Assembly: GCF_008704795.1 (NCBI RefSeq)
Contig: NZ_CP023690.1
Coordinates: forward strand, 5,838,501 to 5,902,500
Length of the DNA stretch: 64,000 bases
Source of the DNA: Streptomyces spectabilis
GTDB lineage: Bacteria > Actinomycetota > Actinomycetes > Streptomycetales > Streptomycetaceae
Direction of reading: 5' to 3'
Positions 25,269-33,405 of this stretch are shown piece by piece. Positions within the stretch are counted from its first letter, which is position 1. The number at the start of each line of letters is the position of its first letter. The notes below the pieces were generated by a model, which searched no databases, had not been told where the DNA came from, and worked only from the letters and a program-made list of their open reading frames with translations. The position numbers and the translations under genes were made by a program.

Positions 25269-26711
25269 ATGGAGAAATCTTGGGCCACTTCGGGCGAAGG
25301 CGAAGGAGGCGGCGCCGGTCGCAGCGGGGCCTGGAGCGTGGACCTCCACCTCGATGCGCCCGGCAAGGGCTCCCGTTCCGGCGTGCGCCGCAGCCTCACG
25401 GACGCGCTGCGCGACGCGGTCCGCGGCGGCCGCCTCGCGCCGGGCACGCGCCTGCCGTCGTCCCGTACGCTCGCCGTCGATCTGGGCATCGCGCGCAACA
25501 CGGTCGCCGACGCGTACGCGGACCTCGTCGCGGAGGGCTGGCTGACAGCCCGGCAGGGCTCGGGCACCCGGGTCGCCGCCCGTGACGTGCCGCGCCCGGT
25601 GGCGCCCGCGCGCCCGCCGCGCACCGGCGGCGCCCCCGTCTACGACCTGACGCCGGGCACGCCGGACGTCGCGTCCTTCCCGCGCGGGGAGTGGCTGAAG
25701 GCGGCGCGGCGCGCGCTTGCCGCCGCTCCGAACGACGCGCTCGGCTACGGAGATCCGCGCGGCAGGATCGAGCTGCGCGCCGCCCTCGCCGCGTACCTCG
25801 CACGGGCCCGGGGCGTGCACGCCGAACCGGACCGGATCGTCGTCGTACCGGGCTTCGTGCACGGCCTGACACTGCTGGGCGAGCTGCTCGGCGCGCGCGG
25901 CCTGCGCCGGATCGCCGTAGAGTCGTACGGCTTGGACCTGCACTGGGAACGGCTCGCACGGGTGGGCCTGAGGACCTGCCCGCTAGGGCTCGACGAACTC
26001 GGCACGCGCACCGACGGGTTGGCCGCGCACCGGGCGGTCCTGATGACGCCCGCCCACCAGTTCCCCGTGGGCGTACCGCTGCATCCCGACCGGCGGGCGC
26101 AGGCCGTCGAGTGGGCGCGGCGGGCGGACGGGCTGATCCTGGAGGACGACTACGACGGCGAGTTCCGCTACGACCGGCAGGCGGTCGGCGCGCTCCAGGG
26201 CCTGGACCCGGACCGGGTGGTCTATCTGGGCACGGCCAGCAAGTCCCTCGCGCCGGGCCTGCGGATCGCGTGGATGGTGCTCCCGGCCGCGCTCGCGTCG
26301 GAGGTGGCCGAGCTGAAGGACCGGGCAGGGGCGTCGGGCGGCGCCCTCGACCAGTTGACGCTCGCGGAGTTCCTGACGTCCGGGGCGTACGACCGCCATG
26401 TGCGCTCGGTGCGGCTTCGCTACCGACGCCGCCGTGACCAGCTGGTCGCCGCCCTGGCCGAGCGCGCGCCCGACGTCCGTGTCACCGGCATCGCGGCGGG
26501 CCTGCACGCGGTGCTCGAACTGCCGCCCGGCACCGAGCAGGTGGTGGTGCAGTCCGCGAGCTGGCAGCGGCTCGCGGTCCAGGGCCTGTCCCGCTTCCGC
26601 CACCCCGAGGCGGCAGCGGCAGGCCAGGACGCGCTGGTGGTCGGCTACGGCACGCCGACCGACCACACCTGGGCCCCGGCCCTGGACGCGCTCTGCCGCT
26701 CCCTGCCCTGA
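25269..26711 (+). CDS. MocR/PdxR-type GntR-family transcriptional regulator
   Basis: 480 residues in two domains. A GntR winged helix lies at about 25-105 (SLTDALRDAVRGGRLAPGTR, then ARNTVADAYADLVAEGWLTA). A fold-type I aminotransferase-like domain spans about 125-480. The latter keeps the PLP lysine in GTASKSLAPGLRIAW and the Asp of EDDYDGEFRYD, so it should bind PLP as effector or coenzyme. MocR proteins often control PLP- or amino-acid-related genes and, as here, a divergent neighbour. The gap to the AhpD-like gene is 46 bases, so both promoters overlap. Confidence 0.93.
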   Translation: MEKSWATSGEGEGGGAGRSGAWSVDLHLDAPGKGSRSGVRRSLTDALRDAVRGGRLAPGTRLPSSRTLAVDLGIARNTVADAYADLVAEGWLTARQGSGTRVAARDVPRPVAPARPPRTGGAPVYDLTPGTPDVASFPRGEWLKAARRALAAAPNDALGYGDPRGRIELRAALAAYLARARGVHAEPDRIVVVPGFVHGLTLLGELLGARGLRRIAVESYGLDLHWERLARVGLRTCPLGLDELGTRTDGLAAHRAVLMTPAHQFPVGVPLHPDRRAQAVEWARRADGLILEDDYDGEFRYDRQAVGALQGLDPDRVVYLGTASKSLAPGLRIAWMVLPAALASEVAELKDRAGASGGALDQLTLAEFLTSGAYDRHVRSVRLRYRRRRDQLVAALAERAPDVRVTGIAAGLHAVLELPPGTEQVVVQSASWQRLAVQGLSRFRHPEAAAAGQDALVVGYGTPTDHTWAPALDALCRSLP

Positions 26712-26724
26712 GCGGCGCCCCGGC

Positions 26725-27468
26725 CTAGCCCTGCGAGGCCAGCCACTCCTCGAAGGTGGTGGGCATGATGCGGGCGTCCTTGCCGGGCAGCAGCGCGTCG
26801 CCCGCCATGTCCGGGCCGAAGAGGCCCGACCAGGTCGGGACGAGCTTCACCGCCCGGCCCTGGGCCTGGAGGGTGCGCCGGGCCATGTCGACCATGTCCT
26901 GCGGGTCGGGCCCGGCCACGTCCTGGTGGCGGCCCAGGGGCGCGCCCGCCGCGACCTCGGCGAGGACGCCCGCCACGTCGTCGGGCGCGACGGGCTGGAG
27001 GAGCAGCGGCGCGACGGTGGCGACGCCGTCCTGCTCGGTCCAGCCCGCGACCATGGCGGCGAAGTCGTGGAACTGGGTGGCCGGGACGATGGTCCACGGC
27101 ACCGGGCCCGCGGCGACCAGGCGCTCCTGCTCGCGCTTGCCCACGTAGTGCGCGTTGCCCTCGACGCGGTCCATGCCCGCGATGGAGAGCAGGACGTGGT
27201 GCTTGACCCCGGCCTTCTCCTCGGCGGCGAGCAGGTTCCGTGTGGTGGTGCCGAAGTACGCGACGGTCTCGGCGGGGTCGCTCGCGGTGCAGTTGGTGGT
27301 GTCCACGACCGCGTCCACGCCGACGAGGGCGGCGTCGAGCCCTTCGCCGGTGGTCAGGTCCACGCCCAGCGAGCGGCTGACGCGCACGACGTCGTGACCG
27401 GCCTTCTCCAGTACGGCGACGGTGCGGGCCCCGATGCTCCCGGTGGCTCCGGCGACGGCGATGCGCAT
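26725..27468 (-). CDS. NmrA-like NAD(P)-binding atypical short-chain dehydrogenase
   Basis: 247 residues from ATG 27468 with AGGGAG upstream. The Rossmann motif VAGATGSIGARTV (residues 4-16) is followed by GHDVVRVSRSLGVDL and VDAVVDTTNC, as in NmrA/SDR-a5 proteins. HHVLLSIAGMDRVEGNAHYV carries the partial Tyr-x3-Lys region. Members act as NADPH sensors or quinone/flavin-type reductases. It is divergent from an Rrf2 regulator with an operator in the gap, so it is probably that regulator's target and may respond to redox stress. Confidence 0.88.
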   Translation of the reverse strand: MRIAVAGATGSIGARTVAVLEKAGHDVVRVSRSLGVDLTTGEGLDAALVGVDAVVDTTNCTASDPAETVAYFGTTTRNLLAAEEKAGVKHHVLLSIAGMDRVEGNAHYVGKREQERLVAAGPVPWTIVPATQFHDFAAMVAGWTEQDGVATVAPLLLQPVAPDDVAGVLAEVAAGAPLGRHQDVAGPDPQDMVDMARRTLQAQGRAVKLVPTWSGLFGPDMAGDALLPGKDARIMPTTFEEWLASQG

Positions 27469-27539
27469 GACGATCTCCCTGATGTCTCTCACGGTCCGTC
27501 CGACACCGGAACCATATCTCGGACTAAAACTATCCGCAA

Positions 27540-27566
27540 TATCCCGGATCTCGGATGTCCGGGATA
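27540..27566. promoter_or_regulatory. Perfect 9-bp inverted repeat, likely Rrf2 operator
   Basis: TATCCCGGA (27540-27548) and TCCGGGATA (27558-27566) are separated by 9 bases. The right arm overlaps a -10-like TAGACT (27565-27570) placed 7 bases before the Rrf2 start, predicting a leaderless, autorepressed transcript. A degraded half-site (ATCTCGGAC) lies upstream toward the divergent gene. Confidence 0.72.
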
Positions 27567-27577
27567 GACTCGACGCC

Positions 27578-28051
27578 ATGAAGCTGCCTGTGAGTACGGA
27601 GTGGGTGTTGCACTGCGCCACGTCGCTGGCGCAGCTGGAGCCGGGGGCGACGGCGTCGGCCGGACAGCTCGCGGGCTACTTCGACGTGCCCCAGGCCTAT
27701 CTGGCCAAGCAGCTCCAGCCGCTGGTGAAGGCGGGCGTCCTCGCCGCCACGACGGGCCCGAGGGGCGGCTTCCGGCTGGCCCGCCCGGCGGCGGACATCA
27801 CGTTCCTGGACATCGTCGAGGCGGTCGACGGCACGGCACCGCCCTACGAGTGCCGGGAGATCCGCCAGCAGGGCCGGGGCGCGCTGCCCGCCGAGGACTG
27901 CCGCGCGGCCTGCCCGATCGCGGCGAAGATGGCCGCAGCCCACGCGTCCTGGCGCACGAGCCTCGCCGCGGTGACCCTGGCCGACCTCCTCTCCGAAATC
28001 CCGGAATGGGCCCCGGAACGCACCCGCCGCCTCCTGACGGGCACGGGCTGA
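27578..28051 (+). CDS. Rrf2-family transcriptional regulator with three cysteines
   Basis: 157 residues. The winged helix (about 1-65) includes TASAGQLAGYFDVPQAYLAK and the family wing GPRGGFRLARP, then the conserved DITFLDIVEAVDG. A cysteine cluster follows: YECREI, then EDCRAACPIA (C-x15-C-x3-C), suitable for an iron-sulfur cluster or redox sensing as in NsrR/IscR relatives. There is no ribosome site. The promoter is 7 bases upstream, so translation is probably leaderless. It controls itself and the divergent NmrA-like gene by inference. Confidence 0.92.
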   Translation: MKLPVSTEWVLHCATSLAQLEPGATASAGQLAGYFDVPQAYLAKQLQPLVKAGVLAATTGPRGGFRLARPAADITFLDIVEAVDGTAPPYECREIRQQGRGALPAEDCRAACPIAAKMAAAHASWRTSLAAVTLADLLSEIPEWAPERTRRLLTGTG

Positions 28052-28100
28052 TCCCACTGGGACCGGCCCTCGCGGGGCGCCCCAGGCCCACCCCTTCCCG

Positions 28101-28152
28101 CTCCGGGGGCTCCGCCCCCGCACCCCCGCTCCTCAAACGCCGGAGGGGCTGG
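28101..28152 (+). repeat. Dispersed CTCAAACGCCGGAGGGGCTG element
   Basis: It contains the hairpin CGGGGGC (28104-28110)/GCCCCCG (28114-28120), followed by the CTCAAACGCCGGA core shared with 23840, 50410, 50490 and 61669. It lies 50 bases after the Rrf2 stop and probably terminates its transcript. Confidence 0.7.
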
Positions 28153-28456
28153 TTGTGCAGGGGGGCGTGAATAGTGGGGGCGCACCACCTCCGCGCGCCA
28201 CGCACAACTTCTTCGAAGAAGGAAAGGGGAAGGGGGGCGGCCGGTCCGCACCCGGCGACGAAGCGGAAGGGAGCAGGGCGGCCCCCCGCCGCCCCGGCCC
28301 CGGGCCGCCCGGACAACTGCACCTAGCGCTGGAGGGGTGGCAGTCAAGGGTGGAGCGCAGCGGAATCGGCGGAGCCGACGCCCGGAGGGCGCCCTTGACT
28401 TCCGCCCCGGAGGCGCCATTCTGTGGGCTTCCGGGCGGCCCTGTTCACGATGGGGC
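28153..28456. repeat. Non-coding gap with two hairpin elements
   Basis: No gene is supported between 28052 and 28456. CTTCTTCGAAGAAG (28208-28221) is a perfect palindrome. AGTCAAGGG (28342-28350) and CCCTTGACT (28392-28400) form a 9-bp stem around a GC-rich loop of 41 bases, a structure common in streptomycete gaps. Confidence 0.6.
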
Positions 28457-29296
28457 TCAGGGGGAGGCCTCCGGGGCTTCGCCGAAGCGGGCCAGGGCCA
28501 GGGCGCCGGTCACCGCCACCGCGAAGCCGAGGAGGGCCAGCCAGCCGAGGCCCTCGCGGGTGCGGTCGCCGAGCCAGACCACGCCCACCAGGGCGGGACC
28601 GATGGTCTCGCCGATGACCATGCCCGCCGTGGCGGCGGTGACCGACCCGCGCTGGAGCGCGGAGGTGAGGAGCAGAAAGGCGGCGCCCCCGCCGAGCAGG
28701 AGCGCGTACACGGCGGGGTTGGCGACGAGCGCCCCCGGCGAGACGTCGTCGATGAGGCGGACGGCCACCTCGACCACGCCGAAGCCACAGCCCGCGCCGA
28801 GCCCGAGGACCACCGCCCGCGCCCGGTCCGGCAGGCGACCGGCCACGGCGCCGAGCAGCAGGATGGCCAGCGCGATCCCGAGCATCGCGAACCGCAGCCC
28901 CGTGGACCCGCCCTTGTCGCCCTCGCCGCCGGACGCGAGACCGAGCATGGCGAGCCCGGCGCAGACGACGCCGACGGCACCCCACTCCGCCCCGCTCAGC
29001 CGCACCCGCAGCAGCCGCGCCGCGACCACGGCCGTCACGGCGAGCGAGGCGGCGAGCGCGGCGCCGACGGTGTAGATGGGGAGCGACCGCAGGGCCACGA
29101 TCTGGAGCAGGAACCCGACGCCGTCCAGGGCGAGTCCGGCGACGTACCGCCACTGCCGCACGGCGCGCAGGAGCAGCGCGGGATCGACGCCGGACCCGGT
29201 GCCGGGCGCCGTGGAGCGCGCCGCGACCGCCTGCAACACGGAGGCCGTACCGAAGCAGACCGCCGAACCAAGCGCGCAAATCATCCCAAGGGTCAC
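28457..29296 (-). CDS. EamA/DMT-type membrane transporter-like protein
   Basis: 279 residues with about nine or ten membrane helices in two related halves, as in the drug/metabolite transporter superfamily. Segments include ICALGSAVCFGTASVLQAVA, LPIYTVGAALAASLAVTAVV and VTAATAGMVIGETIGPALVG. It resembles actinobacterial DMT proteins such as those annotated as Mg2+/small-molecule transporters. The start is GTG 29296 or ATG 29284; a -10-like TACAGT 6 bases upstream on the minus strand suggests a leaderless GTG. Substrate unknown. Confidence 0.82.
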   Translation of the reverse strand: MTLGMICALGSAVCFGTASVLQAVAARSTAPGTGSGVDPALLLRAVRQWRYVAGLALDGVGFLLQIVALRSLPIYTVGAALAASLAVTAVVAARLLRVRLSGAEWGAVGVVCAGLAMLGLASGGEGDKGGSTGLRFAMLGIALAILLLGAVAGRLPDRARAVVLGLGAGCGFGVVEVAVRLIDDVSPGALVANPAVYALLLGGGAAFLLLTSALQRGSVTAATAGMVIGETIGPALVGVVWLGDRTREGLGWLALLGFAVAVTGALALARFGEAPEASP

Positions 29297-29366
29297 GAAG
29301 TGACTGTAGAGGGGGGACCGGTTGGCGCCCCGGATCAGCGGCTCTCTAGGCTGACCGCCGTTTCAC

Positions 29367-29402
29367 ACAACGACACGTACAACGACACGCACAACGACAC
29401 GG
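29367..29402 (+). repeat. Three tandem 12-bp repeats
   Basis: ACAACGACACGT, ACAACGACACGC and ACAACGACACGG follow one another in the leader about 100 bases upstream of the lipoprotein gene. They could be protein-binding iterons or a slippage product. Confidence 0.75.
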
Positions 29403-29498
29403 GGGAGTGTCCGTCATGCAGCACCGCCGCGCCCGGCTCCCTGCGCTGCCCGTCCACCAGGACAGCCCCCACCCGGCACAGATCAGGAAGCACAGCGC

Positions 29499-30122
29499 AT
29501 GAGCACTCAGCGAGCACCCCAGTACCGCCGACGCCTCGGCCTCGTGGCCGTCGCGGCCGCCACCGCCGTCACCATGACCGCCTGCGGCGGCTCCGACGAC
29601 TCCGGCAAGGGCAAGGACGGGAAGTCCGGGGCCGAGGCGAGCGAGGCGCCGAAGAACCTCAAGGTCGGCCAGCCGGGCCCGGCGCAGGAGATCACCAAGT
29701 ACAACAAGACCGGCAAGTTCTCGATCACGCCGACGAAGGTCACGCTCGGCAAGCCCGGGGACCTCAAGGAGCTGGACGACGAGAAGAAGTACGGCGGCAA
29801 GAAGGTCGCCTGGATCTACGTCAAGGCCAAGCACGTCGGCGGCGAGGCGGTGAAGCAGCCGATCGTGATGACCAACGTCAACGCCGAGACCAGCGACGGC
29901 AACCCGGCGACGAAGTTCATCCTCATCGGCACCCTCTCCAGCCAGCCCAAGGACTGCGTGGGCAACGACGGCAAGAGGACGCTCGGCGGCGAGGACATCT
30001 GGAAGAAGGGCGAGGAGCGCACCGTGTGCGAGCCCTACCTGATCCCCGCCGACGCCACGGTCAAGGCCGTCACCTACTCCCAGGGCTTCTACAACGAGCC
30101 CATCAAGTGGGCCCTGAAGTAA
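29499..30122 (+). CDS. Secreted lipoprotein of unknown function
   Basis: 207 residues. The signal sequence RRRLGLVAVAAATAVTMTAC ends in lipobox MTAC, so the protein is lipid-anchored outside. An acidic/lysine linker (GKGKDGKSGAEASEA) precedes a beta-rich domain from about 55. It contains GKFSITPTKVTLG and VAWIYVKAKHVGGEAVKQPI, similar in style to DUF4352-type immunoglobulin-like domains. Two cysteines (KDCVGN, TVCEPY) probably form a disulfide. It is followed at 157 bases by another secreted protein. Confidence 0.8.
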   Translation: MSTQRAPQYRRRLGLVAVAAATAVTMTACGGSDDSGKGKDGKSGAEASEAPKNLKVGQPGPAQEITKYNKTGKFSITPTKVTLGKPGDLKELDDEKKYGGKKVAWIYVKAKHVGGEAVKQPIVMTNVNAETSDGNPATKFILIGTLSSQPKDCVGNDGKRTLGGEDIWKKGEERTVCEPYLIPADATVKAVTYSQGFYNEPIKWALK

Positions 30123-30278
30123 CCGCGTCCGGAGAAGGTGGGGAAACGTCCCTCTGAGGAGCCGTAACCGAAAGTCGCATGAGCGGGTTACAGGACCGGT
30201 CGGGCAGACCGGAAGAAGATATTCCGAATTCTCGCCCGGCTCTCCGGCTCTTTCGATCCCTCTACGGTGAGGAACTCT

Positions 30279-30566
30279 GTGAACCGCAATCTCCGGGCCC
30301 GTCTCGCTGCCTCCGCTGGCGTCGTGGCCCTCCTGGCGGGCGGCATGCTGGTCGCCGCTCCGGCGGCCCAGGCCACCGGCCCCGAATGCGCCACCTTCCT
30401 GTCCGACCCGCTCGGGCGGAGCACCACCGACGGCAACGTGTTCTGCGGCGTGGGCGCTGCCAAGATCCCGGTGCTGTCGGAGGTCGTGTGCCCCGTCGGC
30501 CTGCGCTACGTCTCGCAGGTGTCGGCCGGCAGCTCCACCATGGCCTGCGAGCGCGCCGCCAAGTAA
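30279..30566 (+). CDS. Small secreted four-cysteine protein
   Basis: 95 residues from GTG 30279, chosen because GAGGA lies 6 bases upstream; the GTG at 30267 has no site. The signal peptide ends at about residue 33 (APAAQA|TGPEC). The mature part of about 60 residues has four cysteines (GPECATF, VFCGVG, VVCPVG, MACERA), suggesting two disulfides. I do not recognise the family. A TTCG-loop terminator follows. Confidence 0.75.
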   Translation: MNRNLRARLAASAGVVALLAGGMLVAAPAAQATGPECATFLSDPLGRSTTDGNVFCGVGAAKIPVLSEVVCPVGLRYVSQVSAGSSTMACERAAK

Positions 30567-30628
30567 GGCCTTCGCGGGCTCCCCTGGTTGGCACCGGGCG
30601 CTGTGACGGCGGCCGTCAGCCGCGGCAG

Positions 30629-30663
30629 GCGGGCCCCCACCCCTTCGCGGGGTGGGGGCCCGC
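30629..30663. terminator. Strong bidirectional terminator
   Basis: A 15-bp perfect stem, GCGGGCCCCCACCCC (30629-30643) with its complement at 30649-30663, has loop TTCGC. It lies between the small secreted gene and the convergent peptidase. Confidence 0.9.
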
Positions 30664-30687
30664 TCCCGTGTCGGCGTCGTGCGGCGG

Positions 30688-32238
30688 TCACCGCGCGCAG
30701 GTCTCGTCCTTCGCGGGCAGCCGCCCCGTGGCCAGATAGGCGTTGACCTTGGAGTCCACGCAGGTGTTGCCGTACTCCCCGTAAATCCCGTGGCGGTTGG
30801 CGCCCTTGAGGGTGAGCAGCTTCGAGCCCGGCAGCCGGTGCCGGAGCGCGACGCTTCCCTCGTACGGGGCGCGCGGGTCGCCGGTGGCGGCCACGATCAG
30901 CGCGCGGGCGTCGTGCCGCACCCGCGTGGGCCGCTCGCGCGGGCGGTCCCAGAAGGCGCACGGAGTGACGTTGTTGGTCAGCGGGCCGAACAGCGGATGC
31001 CGGGTCCGGCTGCGCTGGATGTCGCGCCAGTAGCGCTCCGGGTCGCGCGGGGCGGCGACATCCCCGCACAGGATGGCGGTCTGCGCGCTGCCGGAGGCGG
31101 AGTCCACGCCGGTGGTCGCGTACCGCAGCAGTTCGGCGAGGTGCTTCGACGGCCGGGCCGGCTTCCCGGCGGCGTCGGCGAGCACGGACACGGTCTCGCC
31201 GAGCGCGGCGCGGGCCGCGTCCGTGTCGTCCGCGATGCCTTCCACGAGCAGGAACGGCACGTGGGAGTCGTCGACGCGGAAGACGTCGGACCCGCTGCGG
31301 AGCGTAAGGCCGCGCGCGGACTTCGCGACGATCCGGTCGACGGTGGCGAGCACCTGGTCGCGGCTGCGGCCGAGCCCGTACGTCGCGTGCCGCCGCGCGG
31401 CCCAGGCGGCCCAGTCCGCGAGGGCCCGCTGGTTCTCGGGCTCGGCGCCGCGCAGGAGGCGGGGCTGGTAGCGCGGAGTGTCGAGGGCGCCGTCGAGGAC
31501 CACGCGGTCGTAGCGGCCGGGGAACATCTGCGTGTAGACGGTGCCCAGATACGTGCCGTACGAGTATCCGAGGTACGACAGCTTGCGCTCGCCGAGGGCG
31601 CCCCTGATGACGTCCATGTCGCGGGCGGTGTTGCGCGTGCTGACGTGCGGCAGCACGTCGGAGTGCGTGGCCCGGCACTTGTCGGCGAGCCGCTTCTGGA
31701 GCGCGACTTGGCGCTCGAAGCCCGCGCGGCCGGCTCCGGCGGAGAGGACGGCGGTGCTGACGGGCCAGCCGCAGTCCAGCGGCGTGCTGCGGCCGACGAA
31801 GCGGGGGTCCATGCCGATGAGGTCGTACCGCGCTCCGGTCTCCTTCATCGCCTCGCGGATGTCGGGCGGCATGTCGAGGGCGGTGCCGCCGGGGCCGCCG
31901 GGGTTGATGAGCAGCGCGCCTACGCGATGCCGCCGGTCGGTGGCCTTCAGGCGCGAGATCGCGACGGTGAGGGTCCGTCCCTCGGGCGCGGCGTAGTCGA
32001 GCGGCACGGTGACGTCGGCGCAGCGCACCCCGGCCTTGTCGAGGTCGCGCCCCGTCGAGTCGTCGGGCCCTGAGGCGCAGCTGCCCCAGTCGAGCCGCTG
32101 CTGGTGGTAGCGGTCGAGGCCGCCGCTCGTCGTGGTGCCCGCGTGGGCCGTCGGGGCGGCGAGGGCGAGGGCGGCCACCACCGCGCCGAACGCCGCGGTA
32201 CGTCGTGTGTGCGGCCGTCGCCGCGCGGAGTCGTCCAT
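30688..32238 (-). CDS. Secreted tripeptidyl aminopeptidase-like alpha/beta hydrolase
   Basis: 516 residues from ATG 32238, with a signal peptide ending near APTAHA|GTTTS, so it is exported. The alpha/beta-hydrolase fold of the streptomycete Tap/Slp family is clear. The oxyanion region is LINPGGPGGTALDMP, and nucleophile Ser lies in LGYSYGTYLG. A C-terminal TAP-type domain has the catalytic Asp region (ALIVAATGDPRAPYEGS) and His in GANRHGIYGEYGNTC. It removes tripeptides from protein N-termini outside the cell by family inference. A possible -10 (TAGCGT) 9 bases upstream indicates a short or absent leader. Confidence 0.93.
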   Translation of the reverse strand: MDDSARRRPHTRRTAAFGAVVAALALAAPTAHAGTTTSGGLDRYHQQRLDWGSCASGPDDSTGRDLDKAGVRCADVTVPLDYAAPEGRTLTVAISRLKATDRRHRVGALLINPGGPGGTALDMPPDIREAMKETGARYDLIGMDPRFVGRSTPLDCGWPVSTAVLSAGAGRAGFERQVALQKRLADKCRATHSDVLPHVSTRNTARDMDVIRGALGERKLSYLGYSYGTYLGTVYTQMFPGRYDRVVLDGALDTPRYQPRLLRGAEPENQRALADWAAWAARRHATYGLGRSRDQVLATVDRIVAKSARGLTLRSGSDVFRVDDSHVPFLLVEGIADDTDAARAALGETVSVLADAAGKPARPSKHLAELLRYATTGVDSASGSAQTAILCGDVAAPRDPERYWRDIQRSRTRHPLFGPLTNNVTPCAFWDRPRERPTRVRHDARALIVAATGDPRAPYEGSVALRHRLPGSKLLTLKGANRHGIYGEYGNTCVDSKVNAYLATGRLPAKDETCAR

Positions 32239-32307
32239 GCGTCCGACGCTAGAAGCGCAGCCGCCCGAACTCACTCCGGCGGGCACCCGAGGCGGGGGTA
32301 GAGAAAG

Positions 32308-33201
32308 CTATACCCGCGCCCCGCGCAGGGCCGTTCGGACGGCGAGGGCGCCGCGTGCGGTGGCCTGGACGGCGGCCCGGTGCACCGCGCGGTCCTGGCG
32401 GCAGCTTCCGCACCGGTCCTCACCGGCCACCGGCCGGAACACCAGCGGCTGTGGATGCGGGCCCGCGCACTCCCGCAGCGCGGCGACGGGCGCGGGCTGC
32501 GGGCGGGGCGGTGGGGGGTCGCTGAGCAGGTGGCGCACGAGGCCGCCCGGCTTGTGGATGACCGGGGGCAGGTTCCGGCGGATCTCGTCCCGTACGCCGT
32601 CCGGGGTGTGACCGAGCGTCAGCCACTTCCCGGCAAGCTCGGTGAGCTGGGGCAGCATGCCGCGAGGTACGCGCAGGCGCGGGTCGAGGCTGGGGAGTTC
32701 CTGGATGAGGCGGTGCGCTTCGGGCAATTCCGGGGCGGGCGCGGAAGGTTGGGGGGTGTTCACCGGGGGTGTTCGGTTAGGAGGACCGCCGACGTCCCGG
32801 CCCGCTGGTCCGCCGACGGCCGGGGCCTTGTCACTCGGAGGCGCGCCCGAGTCGTCGTCGCTGTCGCGCCGGACGTCCCCGCTCCACACGGCGGAAGCCT
32901 GCTCCGGCGACAGGGGGACGTTCGAGAGGAGCTGGTGGGTGCACCAGCGGCCTCGCGGGCCCTGTACGCGCCACTCGTGGAGGTAGCCCTCGTCCTTTAA
33001 CTCCCGCTTGGCGCGGTTGAATCCGGCGCGGCGGACGCGTGCCTTCGCGGCGGTGGCGGAGAGCGCTTCGTCCTCTCCCTCGGGGAGGGAGAGCTGCCAG
33101 GTGAGAATCCGTACCGCGTCCGAGCCGAGCCGGGGATGTCGGATGATCTCGTTCGGCGTCTGGGAGAAGAAGCGGGTGGGGGCGATAACATGACGAAGCA
33201 T
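32308..33201 (-). CDS. Winged-helix DNA-binding protein with Pro-rich centre
   Basis: 297 residues from ATG 33201 with an AAGGAG site. The N-terminal domain (about 1-95) resembles the helix-turn-helix of replication initiator-like or plasmid-type streptomycete proteins (PNEIIRHPRLGSDAVRILTW, then RVRRAGFNRAKRELKDEGYL). A disordered Pro/Gly centre (about 115-165) follows. A helical C-terminal part ends with a possible zinc site (ECAGPHPQPLVF, then DRCGSCRQDRAVH). Proteins of this kind are numerous in Streptomyces accessory regions. The function is unproven. An inverted repeat lies upstream. Confidence 0.78.
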   Translation of the reverse strand: MLRHVIAPTRFFSQTPNEIIRHPRLGSDAVRILTWQLSLPEGEDEALSATAAKARVRRAGFNRAKRELKDEGYLHEWRVQGPRGRWCTHQLLSNVPLSPEQASAVWSGDVRRDSDDDSGAPPSDKAPAVGGPAGRDVGGPPNRTPPVNTPQPSAPAPELPEAHRLIQELPSLDPRLRVPRGMLPQLTELAGKWLTLGHTPDGVRDEIRRNLPPVIHKPGGLVRHLLSDPPPPRPQPAPVAALRECAGPHPQPLVFRPVAGEDRCGSCRQDRAVHRAAVQATARGALAVRTALRGARV

Positions 33202-33286
33202 TTCGGGTGCTCCTTACGCAAGCACTCGGAGTGAAGGCCCTCGCTGCTGGTTGCCGCCAGCGCGGGGGCCGTTTTGTCTGCGGTCA

Positions 33287-33309
33287 CCGTACATCAACTC
33301 GCGTGTACG
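33287..33309. promoter_or_regulatory. Inverted repeat upstream of the winged-helix gene
   Basis: CGTACA (33288-33293) and TGTACG (33304-33309) are separated by 10 bases. A direct GGTCAC repeat flanks it (33282-33287 and 33313-33318). It lies 87 bases before the ATG at 33201, suited to an operator. Confidence 0.4.
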
Positions 33310-33362
33310 TACGGTCACTTCGCGATACGAGATCCGTTCGGCAGCCCCGGGCCATGACACGG

Positions 33363-33405
33363 CTCCGCCCCGGTGCGGGCCGTGGTGGCTCGTACCGGGG
33401 CGGAG
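33363..33405 (-). terminator. Terminator of the first two-cysteine secreted gene
   Basis: CTCCGCCCCGGT (33363-33374) pairs perfectly with ACCGGGGCGGAG (33394-33405), 12 bp, 10 bases after the minus-strand stop. Part of it recurs behind the paralogue at 33994-34027. Confidence 0.8.

Noticed and set aside
29367..29402. Coding of the ACAACGACACG repeats as a peptide
   Set aside because: No start or ribosome site fits; they lie in a leader ahead of the lipoprotein gene.
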